From positions 1 through 50,395 of the forward strand of contig JAPKCC010000010.1 of the NCBI GenBank assembly GCA_028823105.1: a stretch of DNA of 50,395 nucleotides, given 5' to 3'. Made by a program: the position numbers and the translations under genes. Source of the DNA: Phycisphaerales bacterium. GTDB taxonomy: Bacteria; Planctomycetota; Phycisphaerae; Phycisphaerales; SM1A02. Below are positions 1 to 8,841 of the stretch, one piece after another; the first letter of the stretch is position 1, and the number at the start of each line of letters is the position of its first letter. The notes under the pieces were generated by a model, which was given only the letters and a program-made list of their open reading frames with translations, ran no database searches and was not told the origin of the DNA.

Positions 1-1856
1 ATGCGCCGCCGGCCCGAAAGGTACATACCGGTAAGAGAATCTTCGGTCGCTTCGACTTCCGCCGGCGTTCCCTGGGCGACGATTCGACCCCCGTGCTGGC
101 CGGGACCGGGTCCAACGTCGACGACGTGATCGGCTTGTCGGATCACGTCCTCGTCGTGTTCGACCACGAGCACGGTGTTGCCGATGTTGGTGAGATGACG
201 GAGGGTCGCGATCAGACGATCGTTGTCGCGCTGGTGAAGGCCGATGGTCGGTTCGTCGAGGACGTAGCAGACGCCGACCAGTCCGGATCCGACCTGGGTC
301 GCGAGGCGGATTCGCTGTGCCTCGCCACCGGAGAGGGTTCCACTCGCGCGATCGAGCGTGAGGTAGTCGAGGCCGACCGATCGGAGAAAGCCGAGGCGGG
401 ATTGGACCTCGCGGAGAATCGGCGTCGCGATCGCCTGACCCTCGGCGTTGAGCTTGAGGTCGTCGAAGAATTCCATCGCACGCTCAATCGTGAGATGGGT
501 CACCTCAGTGATATCCAGGGTTTCCCGGGCGCCGTCCATCTTGACGGCACGAGCCGCGGGTTGAAGGCGACCGCCACCGCAGTCCGGGCATTTGGACGAG
601 GTCATGTAGCCGTGCATCCGCTCGCGGACAAACTGGCTCTCACTGGTCTCGTATCGACGGCGGAGGTTGGGGAGCACGCCCTCGAACTTGAATCCGAGGG
701 AGGCCGATTCAGCGTCGTCCACGCCGTGGAGGAGATGGTGGAACGCCTTTTTCGGCATGGTGGAGACGGCGGCCTTCGGGTCGACGTCAAAGGCTTCGAC
801 GAATTTCCGGATCAGACGGCCGTAGTAGATGTTCATCCGGCGGCCGCTCTTCCGCCATGGCTCGATGGCCCCCTCCTTGAGTGACCGCGTTCGATCCGGC
901 ACGACGAGCTCTTGGTCGAATTCATTGACCGTTCCAAGTCCGGCGCAGGCAGGACAGGCACCGTGCGGGGAGTTGAAAGAGAAGAGTCGGGGTGCGAGTT
1001 CCTCGATTGAGCAATTCGGATGGTCGGGGCAGGCGAAATGTTCACTGAACCGATGCTCGGTCCAGTTGCCATCGGACTCGACGAGCATGAGCAGGGAACC
1101 CGAACCGATCTTCAAGGCCGCCTCGACGCTCTCGGCGAAACGCTGGCGTCCTTCGGAGTCGATCTTGATGCGATCCACGACGGCCTCGATGTCATGCATC
1201 TCGTAGCGGGCCAGTCCGAGGGGGTTCTCGCCTTCCTCCTTGAGCGACTCCCGGAGATCGACGATCTCGCCGTTGACCCGGGCTCGAACGAATCCCTGTT
1301 TCTGGAGTCCTTCGGCGATCTCGCGATGGAATCCCTTCCGCCCCCGGATCACCGGACCACAGATCATCGCACGCGAGCCGGACCATTGATCCAGCAGCAT
1401 GTCCACGATCTGGCTCGGGCTCGTCGCCGTGATCGCCTGTCCGCAGACTTTTCCCTGGTCGTCTCGATGCCAGCAGGTCGGTCGGCCGGCACGGGCGTAA
1501 AGAAGTCGGAGGTAGTCGTAAATCTCGGTGGTGGTGGCGACGGTTGATCGCGGGGTGTGCCCGCCACCGCGTTGTTGAATCGCGATGGTGGGGGGGAGGC
1601 CGTCGATTGAATCCAGATCGGGCTTCCGCATCTGATCGAGGAACTGCCGCGCGTAGGCGGAGAGCGACTCCATGTACTTCCGCTGGCCTTCCGCGAAGAT
1701 CGTGTCAAAGGCGAGGGAACTCTTCCCGGAACCGGACACCCCGGTCATCACCACCAGCTGATCCCGAGGAATACGGAGATCAAGGTCTTTGAGGTTGTGT
1801 TCGCGAGCGCCGCGAATCTGGATGAAGCCGGCGGTAGGGGAAGGTGGGACTGGCAT
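1..1856 (-). CDS. uvrA: Excinuclease ABC subunit A (UvrA), C-terminus cut off by window edge
   Basis: UvrA is the ATPase that scans DNA for bulky lesions and loads UvrB in nucleotide excision repair. Reading from an ATG at 1856 down to base 1 gives about 618 codons without a stop, starting MPVPPSPTAGFIQIRGAREH. A Walker A motif GVSGSGKSS lies at residues 39-47. Zinc-module cysteines are seen in HFACPDHPNC, NSPHGACPACAGLG and KCPDCGGG. The ABC signature LSGGEAQRIRL is near residue 505, the Walker B segment VLDEPTIGLHQRDND near 530, and VEHDEDVIRQADHVVDVGPG near the edge. This covers the first nucleotide-binding half with its inserted domains; the second half should lie left of the window, since full UvrA is about 940 residues. 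It is co-directional with uvrB, 487 bp downstream of it, with its own promoter-like element. Identity is certain; only completeness is unknown. Confidence 0.97.
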   Translation of the reverse strand, partial: MPVPPSPTAGFIQIRGAREHNLKDLDLRIPRDQLVVMTGVSGSGKSSLAFDTIFAEGQRKYMESLSAYARQFLDQMRKPDLDSIDGLPPTIAIQQRGGGHTPRSTVATTTEIYDYLRLLYARAGRPTCWHRDDQGKVCGQAITATSPSQIVDMLLDQWSGSRAMICGPVIRGRKGFHREIAEGLQKQGFVRARVNGEIVDLRESLKEEGENPLGLARYEMHDIEAVVDRIKIDSEGRQRFAESVEAALKIGSGSLLMLVESDGNWTEHRFSEHFACPDHPNCSIEELAPRLFSFNSPHGACPACAGLGTVNEFDQELVVPDRTRSLKEGAIEPWRKSGRRMNIYYGRLIRKFVEAFDVDPKAAVSTMPKKAFHHLLHGVDDAESASLGFKFEGVLPNLRRRYETSESQFVRERMHGYMTSSKCPDCGGGRLQPAARAVKMDGARETLDITEVTHLTIERAMEFFDDLKLNAEGQAIATPILREVQSRLGFLRSVGLDYLTLDRASGTLSGGEAQRIRLATQVGSGLVGVCYVLDEPTIGLHQRDNDRLIATLRHLTNIGNTVLVVEHDEDVIRQADHVVDVGPGPGQHGGRIVAQGTPAEVEATEDSLTGMYLSGRRR

Positions 1857-2343
1857 GGCGGTTTGGAGTGTACGGGTGCGGGACGTGGGTGCTCGGGAGT
1901 GCTGCGGACCTCGGTCCGGAAACATCGCAAGATTCGAATATCGAGCCGCCTTCGACGTCAGAAATCACGAAGATTGCAGAAATATGAAAATGTAGGGGCA
2001 CAATTGGCGGATTCGGACGAATAGTAGATCACGACTGGCTTACTCGTAGTAGAACGAAGAGTTCACTGGAGATCGCTCGCATGGCCCGATTGGTGACACA
2101 TCCGAAGTTGCGTGGAACGACGACGACGACGACCGTCCCGCCGGAGAAGTCGTGGATCCGAGTCGACTCCATGAGGGTCCTCCAGAAAGCCTCGACCGGA
2201 TTTCGACTTCGAGGCACCGCCGTGAAGCCTCGAGCCCCTCGAAACTGACCGCACATTCCAGCTTGAAGCCCCCAGATGCCGCCAAGACCGCGGCGTTTTT
2301 CGTTTTTGGACATGCTGATCGATGCGGACCGCCGGTCTTAGGG
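1857..2343. other. Intergenic region between uvrB and uvrA
   Basis: This 487-bp gap lies between the end of uvrB and the start of uvrA, both on the minus strand. It holds the possible uvrA -10 element and a small palindrome ATTCGAAT near 1932-1939. A 94-codon minus-strand reading frame (2029-2313) begins 30 bp after uvrB; it has a run of six valine codons, weak wobble-position GC bias, no recognisable family and no clear ribosome binding site, so I do not call it a gene. I see no LexA-type box that I can recognise and no terminator with a T-run after uvrB. Confidence 0.5.
1867..1872 (-). promoter_or_regulatory. Possible -10 element for uvrA
   Basis: On the minus strand the hexamer TACACT (within CGTACACTCC) ends 10 bases before the uvrA ATG. 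The same type of hexamer precedes several other genes in the window. A start site 6-7 bases downstream would give a 5' leader of only a few bases. No convincing -35 box is visible, so this is inference from a recurring motif. Confidence 0.35.
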
Positions 2344-4497
2344 TCATTTCGACTTCTTGTTCTTCCGACTCTGTTTGCCTCGAGTCTTGCCGGCGCTGGA
2401 GCCGGCTTTGCCGGCGGCGGTCCGAGGAGCACCCGCTTCTTCGAGGCTGAGTTCGCCGCCCTCGGGAAGCGCCTTGAGCCGATCCACCCGGTCCCGAAGA
2501 TCAGCGGCCTTCTCGAATTCCAGCTTCTCGGCGGCCTCCAGCATCGCCGCTTCGAGGATCGAGACGAGTTCATCTCGACCGTAGGTCTCCGCCGATCCAT
2601 CTGATGCGTCTCCGACCGCCTTTCGTGCCATCCGCGCGGCGGAGAGTTCGCGTTCCATGCCGCGGCGAATGGCCTTCTGAATCGTGGCCGGCGTGATGCC
2701 GTGTTTTTTGTTGTGCGCGAGCTGCTTCTCCCGACGTCGTTCCACTTCGTCGATGGCGTCTCGCATCTGGGGGGTGACGGTGTCGGCGAACATGATCGCC
2801 TCCGAATTCGCATTACGAGCGGCACGCCCCATGGTCTGGATCAGGCTCGACGTAGACCGGAGAAAACCCTGCTTGTCGGCATCGAGGATGCAGACCAGCG
2901 ACACCTCGGGGAGGTCCAGACCCTCCCGAAGGAGATTCACGCCGACCAGCACGTCAAAGGTGCCTTCTCGGAGTTCCGCAAGGATCTCAAGTCGTTCGAG
3001 GGTGTCGATTTCTGAGTGCAGGTAGCGGACACGGACACCCTGCCGGTCGAGCCAGCCGGTCAGTTCCTCGCAGAGCCGCTTGGTCAACGCGGTCACGAGC
3101 ACCCGTTCCTTGCGTTCGGCCCGGACCTTGCAGAGTTCAAGCAGATCCTGAACCTGGCCTCGCGCGGGTCGGATCTCGATCGGCGGATCAACCAGGCCAG
3201 TGGGGCGGATCACCTGTTCCACGACCACCCCTTCGGTCGATTGGAGTTCGAATTCGCTGGGCGTGGCCGAGACGTAGACGGTCTGGGGTGAGAGATCCTC
3301 GAATTCGTCGAACTTGAGCGGCCGGTTGTCCATGGCGCTGGGAAGCCGGAACCCGTGGTCCACCAGGGTCTGCTTCCTGGCCCGGTCGCCGAAGTACATG
3401 CCACGGATTTGCGGGAGCGTCACATGGCTCTCGTCGATGAGGACCAGCCAGTCTTCGGTGTCGTCGCCGCCTTCGCCGATCGCGGCGCCGGAGAATCCAT
3501 GTCGGAAGTAGTCGAGCAGGCAGAACGAACGGACGCCAGGCAGTCGACCATCGAAATGGCGGGCGTAGTTCTCGACCCCCGAGCAGTAGCCGACCTCCTC
3601 GATCATCTCGAGGTCGTATCGGGTCCGGCCCAGGAGCCGTTGCGCCTCGAGAAGCTTGCCTTCTCCCTTGAGCGACTCGACCCGTTCAACAAGTTCTGCT
3701 CGGATCGAAGCGAGGGCTGCGGCCTTGTGGTCCTCAGGCATGACGTAGTGCACCGCGGGGAACACGAAGACGCGGTCCTCCTCCGCCAACTGCTCCCCGG
3801 TGAGCGGGTCGAAGAGCTGGAGTGAATCGACGTCATCGCCGAAGAGATCGATGCGGATTCCGAATTCTTCGTAGGCGGGGTAGACCTCGATGCAGTCGCC
3901 TTTTACGCGGTACTGCCCGCGGACCGGGTCCACCTCGTTCCGTACGTACTGCATGTCTGCGAGGGCCAGTAGGAACTTCCGTCGGTCGAGGGATCGTCCT
4001 TTCTCGACCATGACGATCTTCTTCGCATACTCGCTGGGCGAGCCGAGTCCGTACAGGCAGGACACGCTCGCGACGATGATCACGTCCCGACGACTGAGCA
4101 GGCTGCTCGTCGCGGCGAGTCGGAGGCGATCAAGGTCGTCATTACGGGCCGCATCCTTCTCGATGTAGATGTCCCGGGCCGGAATGTAGGCCTCCGGCTG
4201 GTAGTAGTCGTAGTAGGAGACGAAGTAGGAGACCGCATTGTCAGGGAAGAGTTCGCGGAGTTCCTCGAACAACTGAGCGGCCAGGGTCTTGTTGTGGCTC
4301 ACCAAGAGCGTGGGACGTCCGATGCGTTCGATGACATTGGCCATCGTGAACGTCTTTCCAGTCCCGGTCGCGCCGAGGAGCACCTGTTTCCGGCGGCCGG
4401 CTTCAATGCCGGCCACGAGCTGTTCGATGGCCACCGGCTGATCGCCGGTCGGGGAGAACTCGCTCTCGATTCGGAAGGGATTGGACACGACCTGCAT
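2344..4497 (-). CDS. uvrB: Excinuclease ABC subunit B (UvrB)
   Basis: UvrB is the helicase-like core of nucleotide excision repair: it receives damaged DNA from UvrA, verifies the lesion and recruits UvrC. The 717-residue product is slightly longer than usual UvrB (about 670). It starts MQVVSNPFRIESEFSPTGDQ, with the Walker A motif GATGTGKT at residues 42-49. The tyrosine-rich beta-hairpin that clamps DNA (SYYDYYQPEAYIPARD) is at about 94-109, the DESH box (VLIDESHVTLPQIRG) near 352, and the helicase motifs LREGLDLPEVSLV and QTMGRAARN follow in the C-terminal RecA domain. A UVR motif for UvrC contact is at about 630-665 (LEFEKAADLRDRVDRLK). The extra length is a lysine-rich tail ending KTRGKQSRKNKKSK. 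It starts 74 bp after the ABC permease gene and is co-directional with it. Confidence 0.98.
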   Translation of the reverse strand: MQVVSNPFRIESEFSPTGDQPVAIEQLVAGIEAGRRKQVLLGATGTGKTFTMANVIERIGRPTLLVSHNKTLAAQLFEELRELFPDNAVSYFVSYYDYYQPEAYIPARDIYIEKDAARNDDLDRLRLAATSSLLSRRDVIIVASVSCLYGLGSPSEYAKKIVMVEKGRSLDRRKFLLALADMQYVRNEVDPVRGQYRVKGDCIEVYPAYEEFGIRIDLFGDDVDSLQLFDPLTGEQLAEEDRVFVFPAVHYVMPEDHKAAALASIRAELVERVESLKGEGKLLEAQRLLGRTRYDLEMIEEVGYCSGVENYARHFDGRLPGVRSFCLLDYFRHGFSGAAIGEGGDDTEDWLVLIDESHVTLPQIRGMYFGDRARKQTLVDHGFRLPSAMDNRPLKFDEFEDLSPQTVYVSATPSEFELQSTEGVVVEQVIRPTGLVDPPIEIRPARGQVQDLLELCKVRAERKERVLVTALTKRLCEELTGWLDRQGVRVRYLHSEIDTLERLEILAELREGTFDVLVGVNLLREGLDLPEVSLVCILDADKQGFLRSTSSLIQTMGRAARNANSEAIMFADTVTPQMRDAIDEVERRREKQLAHNKKHGITPATIQKAIRRGMERELSAARMARKAVGDASDGSAETYGRDELVSILEAAMLEAAEKLEFEKAADLRDRVDRLKALPEGGELSLEEAGAPRTAAGKAGSSAGKTRGKQSRKNKKSK

Positions 4498-4571
4498 GCT
4501 AGACCCTTGGCGGGTTCATGTCGTTGCGAGACCGATGGCATCCTAAAAGAGCCGACGGGGGCGACGGCGGA

Positions 4572-7178
4572 TCAACCGCCGCGACCGCTGGCGAGAAGCT
4601 CGCGCGGGGATCGTCGTCGCAAGGACATGCTGGCAGGAATCGACGCGAGCAGGGCCGCCATCAGGACGGCGAAGCTCCCGATAAGCGTCGGCAATACTGG
4701 AATGGCCAGGGCCAGTTGGAGCCCTGCCAGATCGTGATAGAGCCCGACTCCCATCCAGGCAAGGTGGACGCCGAGTGCGATGCCGACCACGATCGCGGCC
4801 AGCGACGCCGCGGTGATTTCCGCCAGAACCAGCCGTGGAGCGACGTTCGGACCGCCACCCACCGACCGGATCACTCCGAACTCGAAGCCTCTGGCGGTGA
4901 TTCCCGCCGCAACCACGTTGCCAACGCCGAGGCAGGCCAGAAGAAGGGCTGCGATCGCGATCGAGGCCATCACGGTCAGGATCCGACTGCCGATGTCCTC
5001 GACGAGCAACTTGATGTTGCGGCCACTGGCGAAGACAGCGCCTGGGATCTTGTCGCGGAGTTCCTTCGCGAGCAATTCTTCCGCCGCATCGGCGGCGGCG
5101 GGGTCGGCGGGGAGGTCGAGGTCCATCTGCATGATGAAGGCCTCGCGGGTTCCGTATTTCTCGGCGACCGTGTCGAAGTCCATGAAGACGCAGCTGACCG
5201 CGTGTTCCATGTAGACATTCCGAACCCCGAAGATGCCGGTGGCCATGTCCAGGCCGGCCGCCCCGACCACGCCCACGATCTTGAACGTGCTCTCATCTCC
5301 CTCCGCACCGAGGGAAATTGAATCGCCGACGCCGAGGCCGCGAGCGATGAGGAATTCCTTGGCGACCAGCACCGAATCACCCGCTTCGAGCTGTGGAATG
5401 GCGGTGCGCGGATCGCCTTGGATCCAGTCGAGTCGGTTCAGGGACAGGAACTCGCGTGGATTGAATCCGACGCACACCACGTTGGGTGATGACAGGTCGC
5501 CGGTTCCCAGTCGCTGATCGACCGCGACTCGAAGCGGGAGGTAGCCGATCGGGCTCGCAAAGGCGACTCCCGGCATCTTGCTGATCAGGTCTTGCTCGAC
5601 GCTGCCGATGCCCCCGGTCTTCATGACGAACGCGTCGGCGAATCGGACCCGCTCGCGGAAATCGTTGACGATGGCGAGTCCGTTGCTCCAAGTGGAGACG
5701 AGCACCGAGAGTCCGACCATCAACGCGCCGGCGGTCAATCCAAGCCGGAACGAGCCACTTCGAAGATTGCCGGTCACCAGAGGGCGAGGAAGTCGCCAGA
5801 GCGCTGCCAGGCCCGGGCCGAGAAGGCGGGCGATGATCACGAACACCGGCACGGCCAACAGGAAGTACCCGAGGTGAAGGACCGGAAGCCCGAGGAAGGC
5901 GTAGAGCGTGAATCGCAGGTCGGGATCCGGAACGGCAAGAAGAATGAGCTGAAAGCCGATCAATGCCAGGCCGATGCCCCCGCATGCGACGATCGCGAAG
6001 GTTCGAATGGGACGGGCTCGATTGGCCAATGCCTCGAGCGGACTGGTTGACGCGGCCCGCCACGCCGGCCATGCGGCACCGAGGAGGCCCGCGCCGGTCG
6101 CTCCGAGAAACGCGAGCAGGATGCCTTCGGACGGAATGGCGAGTCCGCCGGGGAGCAGGGGGCTGAACCACCACGCCAGGATCGCGGCGAGTCCGACGCC
6201 GAGCGGTGGTCCAAGGATTCCCCCGCCACCTCCGATGACCAGCCCGACGAATGCCTGGGAACCGGCGAGTTGCGACCGGCTCGCACCGATGCACCGGAGC
6301 ATGGCGAGTTGTCTGATCTGCTCGCCGATCGCGGTGGTCATTCCGATCGCGACGATGAATGCACACGCGAGGAAGGCGACGATGGTTCCGGTTCGGAAGC
6401 CCACGCGGCTCGCCCGGACCTGTCGGTCGTAGCCGGCTCGAGCCCGTTCGGCCGATTCCAGACGGAGTGGAGGTTCGAGCCGATCCTCGAACCGCTCGAC
6501 CCATGCCAATACGTCGGTGCCCTTCGCCAGCACGATCGAGATCACTGCGGCCTCGCCGCGTCGTCCGGTCGCCTCTTCGATCACCGAACGATCGACCTGA
6601 ACCCGGGGCTTCTGCAGCGCGCCGAGTTCGGGACGATCTCTGATTCCAACCACCGTGAGATCGATCGTCGGTCCGAAACGTTCGACCCGCACCACGTCGC
6701 CGAGGCCGTACTGGAGTCTTCGCGCGGTCAGCGGATCGAGCAGGATCTCCGCCGGGTCGGTCGGAAAACGGCCTTCGAGCAGATCGTATTGGTCGAAGGC
6801 GCCGTTGCGGGCAACGTCGATCCCCCGTGCTTGGACGGTCAGTCGGAGTCGACGTCCATCCTCGTCACGGCGATCATCGCTCCGGGCGAGGGTCAGGCCG
6901 CCTTCGATTCTGGCGGCGGCTTCCGTAACATCGGGCCAGGTTTGCACCACATCCGCGAGGCTTGCGTCGAAAGGCGAGCCATATCGGTGCACCACGCGAG
7001 CGTCCACCGCACCGATCGCTCTGGAGATCCGATGTTCGATGCTCGCCTGCACCGTACGCATACCGGTCGCGACCGCAGCCACCAGCGCGGATGCCATGGC
7101 GACCGCGACCACCAGTAGTGCGGTTCGGACCTTATGCCCGAACAGGACGTGTTGCGCGATGTGCCAGCTCGGCTTCAT
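4572..7178 (-). CDS. FtsX/MacB-family ABC transporter permease, two fused FtsX halves
   Basis: This is a membrane subunit of an ABC exporter of the MacB/LolCE/FtsX superfamily, which works by transmitting ATPase movement to periplasmic domains. The 868-residue protein has an N-terminal helix at about 17-39, a periplasmic domain to about 255, and a helix cluster at about 257-455. A further helix follows at about 475-503, then a second periplasmic domain to about 725 and three terminal helices (about 730-757, 787-815, 825-850). FtsX hallmarks are EQIRQLAMLRCIGASRSQL after the first helix of the cluster and EFGVIRSVGGGP near the end. The layout is two FtsX-type permease halves in one chain, as in other 800-850 residue permeases of this class. 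Its start overlaps the ATPase gene by 47 bp; a later Met at residue 28 falls inside the first helix, so the long start is preferred. Substrate unknown. Confidence 0.88.
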   Translation of the reverse strand: MKPSWHIAQHVLFGHKVRTALLVVAVAMASALVAAVATGMRTVQASIEHRISRAIGAVDARVVHRYGSPFDASLADVVQTWPDVTEAAARIEGGLTLARSDDRRDEDGRRLRLTVQARGIDVARNGAFDQYDLLEGRFPTDPAEILLDPLTARRLQYGLGDVVRVERFGPTIDLTVVGIRDRPELGALQKPRVQVDRSVIEEATGRRGEAAVISIVLAKGTDVLAWVERFEDRLEPPLRLESAERARAGYDRQVRASRVGFRTGTIVAFLACAFIVAIGMTTAIGEQIRQLAMLRCIGASRSQLAGSQAFVGLVIGGGGGILGPPLGVGLAAILAWWFSPLLPGGLAIPSEGILLAFLGATGAGLLGAAWPAWRAASTSPLEALANRARPIRTFAIVACGGIGLALIGFQLILLAVPDPDLRFTLYAFLGLPVLHLGYFLLAVPVFVIIARLLGPGLAALWRLPRPLVTGNLRSGSFRLGLTAGALMVGLSVLVSTWSNGLAIVNDFRERVRFADAFVMKTGGIGSVEQDLISKMPGVAFASPIGYLPLRVAVDQRLGTGDLSSPNVVCVGFNPREFLSLNRLDWIQGDPRTAIPQLEAGDSVLVAKEFLIARGLGVGDSISLGAEGDESTFKIVGVVGAAGLDMATGIFGVRNVYMEHAVSCVFMDFDTVAEKYGTREAFIMQMDLDLPADPAAADAAEELLAKELRDKIPGAVFASGRNIKLLVEDIGSRILTVMASIAIAALLLACLGVGNVVAAGITARGFEFGVIRSVGGGPNVAPRLVLAEITAASLAAIVVGIALGVHLAWMGVGLYHDLAGLQLALAIPVLPTLIGSFAVLMAALLASIPASMSLRRRSPRELLASGRGG

Positions 7179-7905
7179 CCATTCCTTCCGTCTGGAAGTC
7201 GTCGGCGACTCTTCCGTCCTGCAGAACGATCACGCGACGGCAGTGGGTCGCCGCAGCAGGTTCATGCGTGACCATCACGATGAGGACGCGCCGTGACGTG
7301 CCTAGTTCGTCGAGGAGTCGCCAGAGGCGATCGCTCGCCGCGCTGTCCAAGGCACCGGTCGGCTCATCGGCGAGAAGAACTGGCGGAGAGAAGAGCAACG
7401 CTCTCGCGATCGCCACCCGCTGTTGCTCGCCACCGGAGAGCGCGTCGGGTCGGTGGTTCATCCGATCACTGAGTCCGAGTTCTTCGAGGAGCGAACGCGC
7501 TCGATCATCGATCTCCCCGGGACTTTGGCCGTCGAGGACCCCAGGAAGCGCGACGTTCTGCAACGCGGTCATCGAGGCAAGCAGGTTGAACTGCTGAAAG
7601 ACGATGCCGAGTCCTCGTCTTCTAAATTTGGTCAGGTCCCGCTCGCTCATCGCGTCGATTCGGGAATCTCCAACCCGGATCGTGCCCTCGTCCGGTCGAT
7701 CCAGACCGCCGAGAAGATGAAGGAGGGTCGATTTCCCGCTGCCGCTCGGCCCCATGATGGCGCAGAGTCCGGGTTCGTGGAGGTCGAGATCGATTCCGCG
7801 AACGGCGTCCACCCGGCGTTCGCCCAGTACGAACGACTTGCGGAGCCCACGGATCTCGATCCCGCTGAATTCCGAGGTCGTCTTCATGGGGGGGGATTGG
7901 GTCAC
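7132..7905 (-). CDS. ABC transporter ATP-binding protein, LolD/MacB type
   Basis: This 257-residue ATPase should power the FtsX-like permease encoded directly after it, whose start it overlaps by 47 bp. It shows Walker A GPSGSGKST, Q-loop FQQFNLLASMTALQNV, signature LSGGEQQRVAIARALL, Walker B VLLADEPTGALD and the H-loop in VMVTHEPAAATHCRRVIVLQDGR, all in the expected order for the LolD/MacB ATPase group. The first codon is a GTG at 7905 followed by a run of eight C bases and then an in-frame ATG at 7887; neither has a clear Shine-Dalgarno sequence, so the exact start is uncertain by six codons. The gene follows gcvH by 78 bp but no functional tie to glycine cleavage is evident. Confidence 0.93.
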   Translation of the reverse strand: MTQSPPMKTTSEFSGIEIRGLRKSFVLGERRVDAVRGIDLDLHEPGLCAIMGPSGSGKSTLLHLLGGLDRPDEGTIRVGDSRIDAMSERDLTKFRRRGLGIVFQQFNLLASMTALQNVALPGVLDGQSPGEIDDRARSLLEELGLSDRMNHRPDALSGGEQQRVAIARALLFSPPVLLADEPTGALDSAASDRLWRLLDELGTSRRVLIVMVTHEPAAATHCRRVIVLQDGRVADDFQTEGMDEAELAHRATRPVRA

Positions 7906-7983
7906 GGATGGTGTCTTCGTCGAACGTTCGATCTGGATGCGATCCGGTCGCCATCGCGACCGATCAACGATGACTCGCCTCGA

Positions 7984-8361
7984 TCAGTCGTTCATCTGGT
8001 CGTACGCCGCTGCATCCATCAGGCCTTCGAGCGGACTGGTATCCGCGGTCTTGATGCGGACCAGCCATCCCTCGCCAAAGGGGTCGCTGTTTACCAGCGA
8101 GGGATCGTCCACCACGGCGGCGTTGGCCTCGGCAACTTCACCCGCGACGGCGGTGTACACGTCGCTGGTGGTCTTCACGGATTCCACTTCACCCGCCGAG
8201 TCGCCGGCCGCAAGCGTCTTACCGGCGGTCTTCATCTCGACGTACGTGATGTCGGTGAGGGCATCCGTGGCGTGCGTCGTGATTCCGATCGTGACCAGAT
8301 CACCCTCGACGAGGAACCATTCGTGGGATTCGGAGTAACGTCGATCGGCGGGGCTGGACAT
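7984..8361 (-). CDS. gcvH: Glycine cleavage system H protein
   Basis: GcvH is the small lipoylated carrier that shuttles the aminomethyl group between the P, T and L proteins of the glycine cleavage complex in the cytosol. The 125-residue length is normal. The sequence begins MSSPADRRYSESHEWFLVEG and has GITTHATDALTDITYVEM, then the lipoyl motif GEVESVKTTSDVY with the lipoyl-accepting lysine at residue 63, and the conserved end NSDPFGEGWLVRI. No other gcv gene is next to it, so the P and T genes must be elsewhere. I looked for a glycine riboswitch in the upstream 160 bases on the minus strand and did not recognise one. Confidence 0.97.
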   Translation of the reverse strand: MSSPADRRYSESHEWFLVEGDLVTIGITTHATDALTDITYVEMKTAGKTLAAGDSAGEVESVKTTSDVYTAVAGEVAEANAAVVDDPSLVNSDPFGEGWLVRIKTADTSPLEGLMDAAAYDQMND

Positions 8362-8534
8362 GGGGGTGGATCCGGGATCTTGGAATGGATAAAAGCATGG
8401 AACGAGCGGAGCGGAAGCGGTCGAAATCGTTCGTGACCCTTTTCGGCTGACGGCGGATCATACCGATCTCGGGAGGGATGGCGCTTCCACGGGGACGCTC
8501 GAAGAAGGCGGTGCCGAGGGTAGGTACTTACCCC

Positions 8535-8690
8535 ATTCGTCCATCACGACTGGAACAGGCCCTTCCGGTCGGACGAATAGCCGGGTACGGTCCCTGATTG
8601 CCCGGGTTCAGATTCCCGTGGCAACTCTTCCACTTGTATCTTTCTCCCCTCTGGCAAGTGCCGGTCTTCATGGCCGGCACTTGCTTTCTT
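8535..8690 (+). ncRNA. Candidate structured leader or small RNA ending in an intrinsic terminator
   Basis: The plus strand can form a two-part hairpin: 8 perfect pairs (8535-8542 with 8571-8578), a five-base bulge, then six pairs (8548-8553 with 8565-8570) around an 11-base loop. A second small hairpin pairs 8581-8585 with 8601-8605, or alternatively 8603-8606 with 8615-8618, and a third pairs GTGG 8618-8621 with CCAC 8629-8632. The segment ends in a strong terminator. CACTTG at 8631-8636 can pair with CAAGTG at 8655-8660, which is part of the terminator's left arm, so a terminator/antiterminator switch is possible. I do not recognise a known RNA family (6S, SRP, tmRNA, T-box and glycine riboswitch features were looked for). 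The 5' end is unknown. Confidence 0.45.
8654..8690 (+). terminator. Intrinsic terminator hairpin, plus strand
   Basis: An 11-bp perfect stem (GCAAGTGCCGG at 8654-8664 with its complement at 8674-8684) encloses a nine-base loop and is followed by TTTCTT. There is no T-run on the minus-strand side, so it acts on plus-strand transcripts. No plus-strand protein gene lies upstream, so it must end a small RNA or attenuate the operon that begins 150 bp downstream. Confidence 0.75.
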
Positions 8691-8841
8691 GCGGCTTGGA
8701 CCCGGCGTTCTTCGGGAATTCGGATCGCCGTCGCCGACACCCCGATCTCGGCCGCCTTCCCCCTGCCGCCGGTCGGAGAGGGCTGCTTCGCTACACTTCG
8801 AACTCTTCTATGTCCCTGAAGGTCCCTCGGAGGTCCGGTTC

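Larger units (their letters stand above)
8362..8841. other. Intergenic region with gcvH promoter side and structured RNA candidate
   Basis: This 480-bp gap separates minus-strand gcvH from a plus-strand operon. The gcvH-proximal 150 bases show nothing I can name apart from an AT-rich patch near 8389-8395 that could belong to its promoter. The middle holds the hairpins and terminator described separately. The last 150 bases contain GCTACACT at 8790-8797, a possible -10 element about 45 bases before the next start codon, and a GGAGG ribosome binding site at 8829-8833. No open frame here looks coding. Confidence 0.5.

Noticed and set aside
93-1547. Long plus-strand frames opposite uvrA
   Set aside because: They are complements of a clear UvrA reading frame with Walker and signature motifs.
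2029-2313. 94-codon minus-strand frame between uvrB and uvrA
   Set aside because: Weak wobble-position GC bias, a six-valine run from a GTC repeat, no recognisable domain and no ribosome site; kept only as a remark in the intergenic entry.
7884-7894. Run of eight C bases at the ABC ATPase start as a phase-variable tract
   Set aside because: An in-frame ATG lies directly after the run, so length changes would not remove the main product; no support beyond the run itself.
8362-8520. Glycine riboswitch upstream of gcvH
   Set aside because: Conserved aptamer blocks were not found on the minus strand in this region.
8603-8632. tRNA T-arm-like sequence GGGTTCAGATTCCC followed by TTCCA
   Set aside because: The loop has one base too many, no acceptor or anticodon arm can be built, and no tmRNA features are present.
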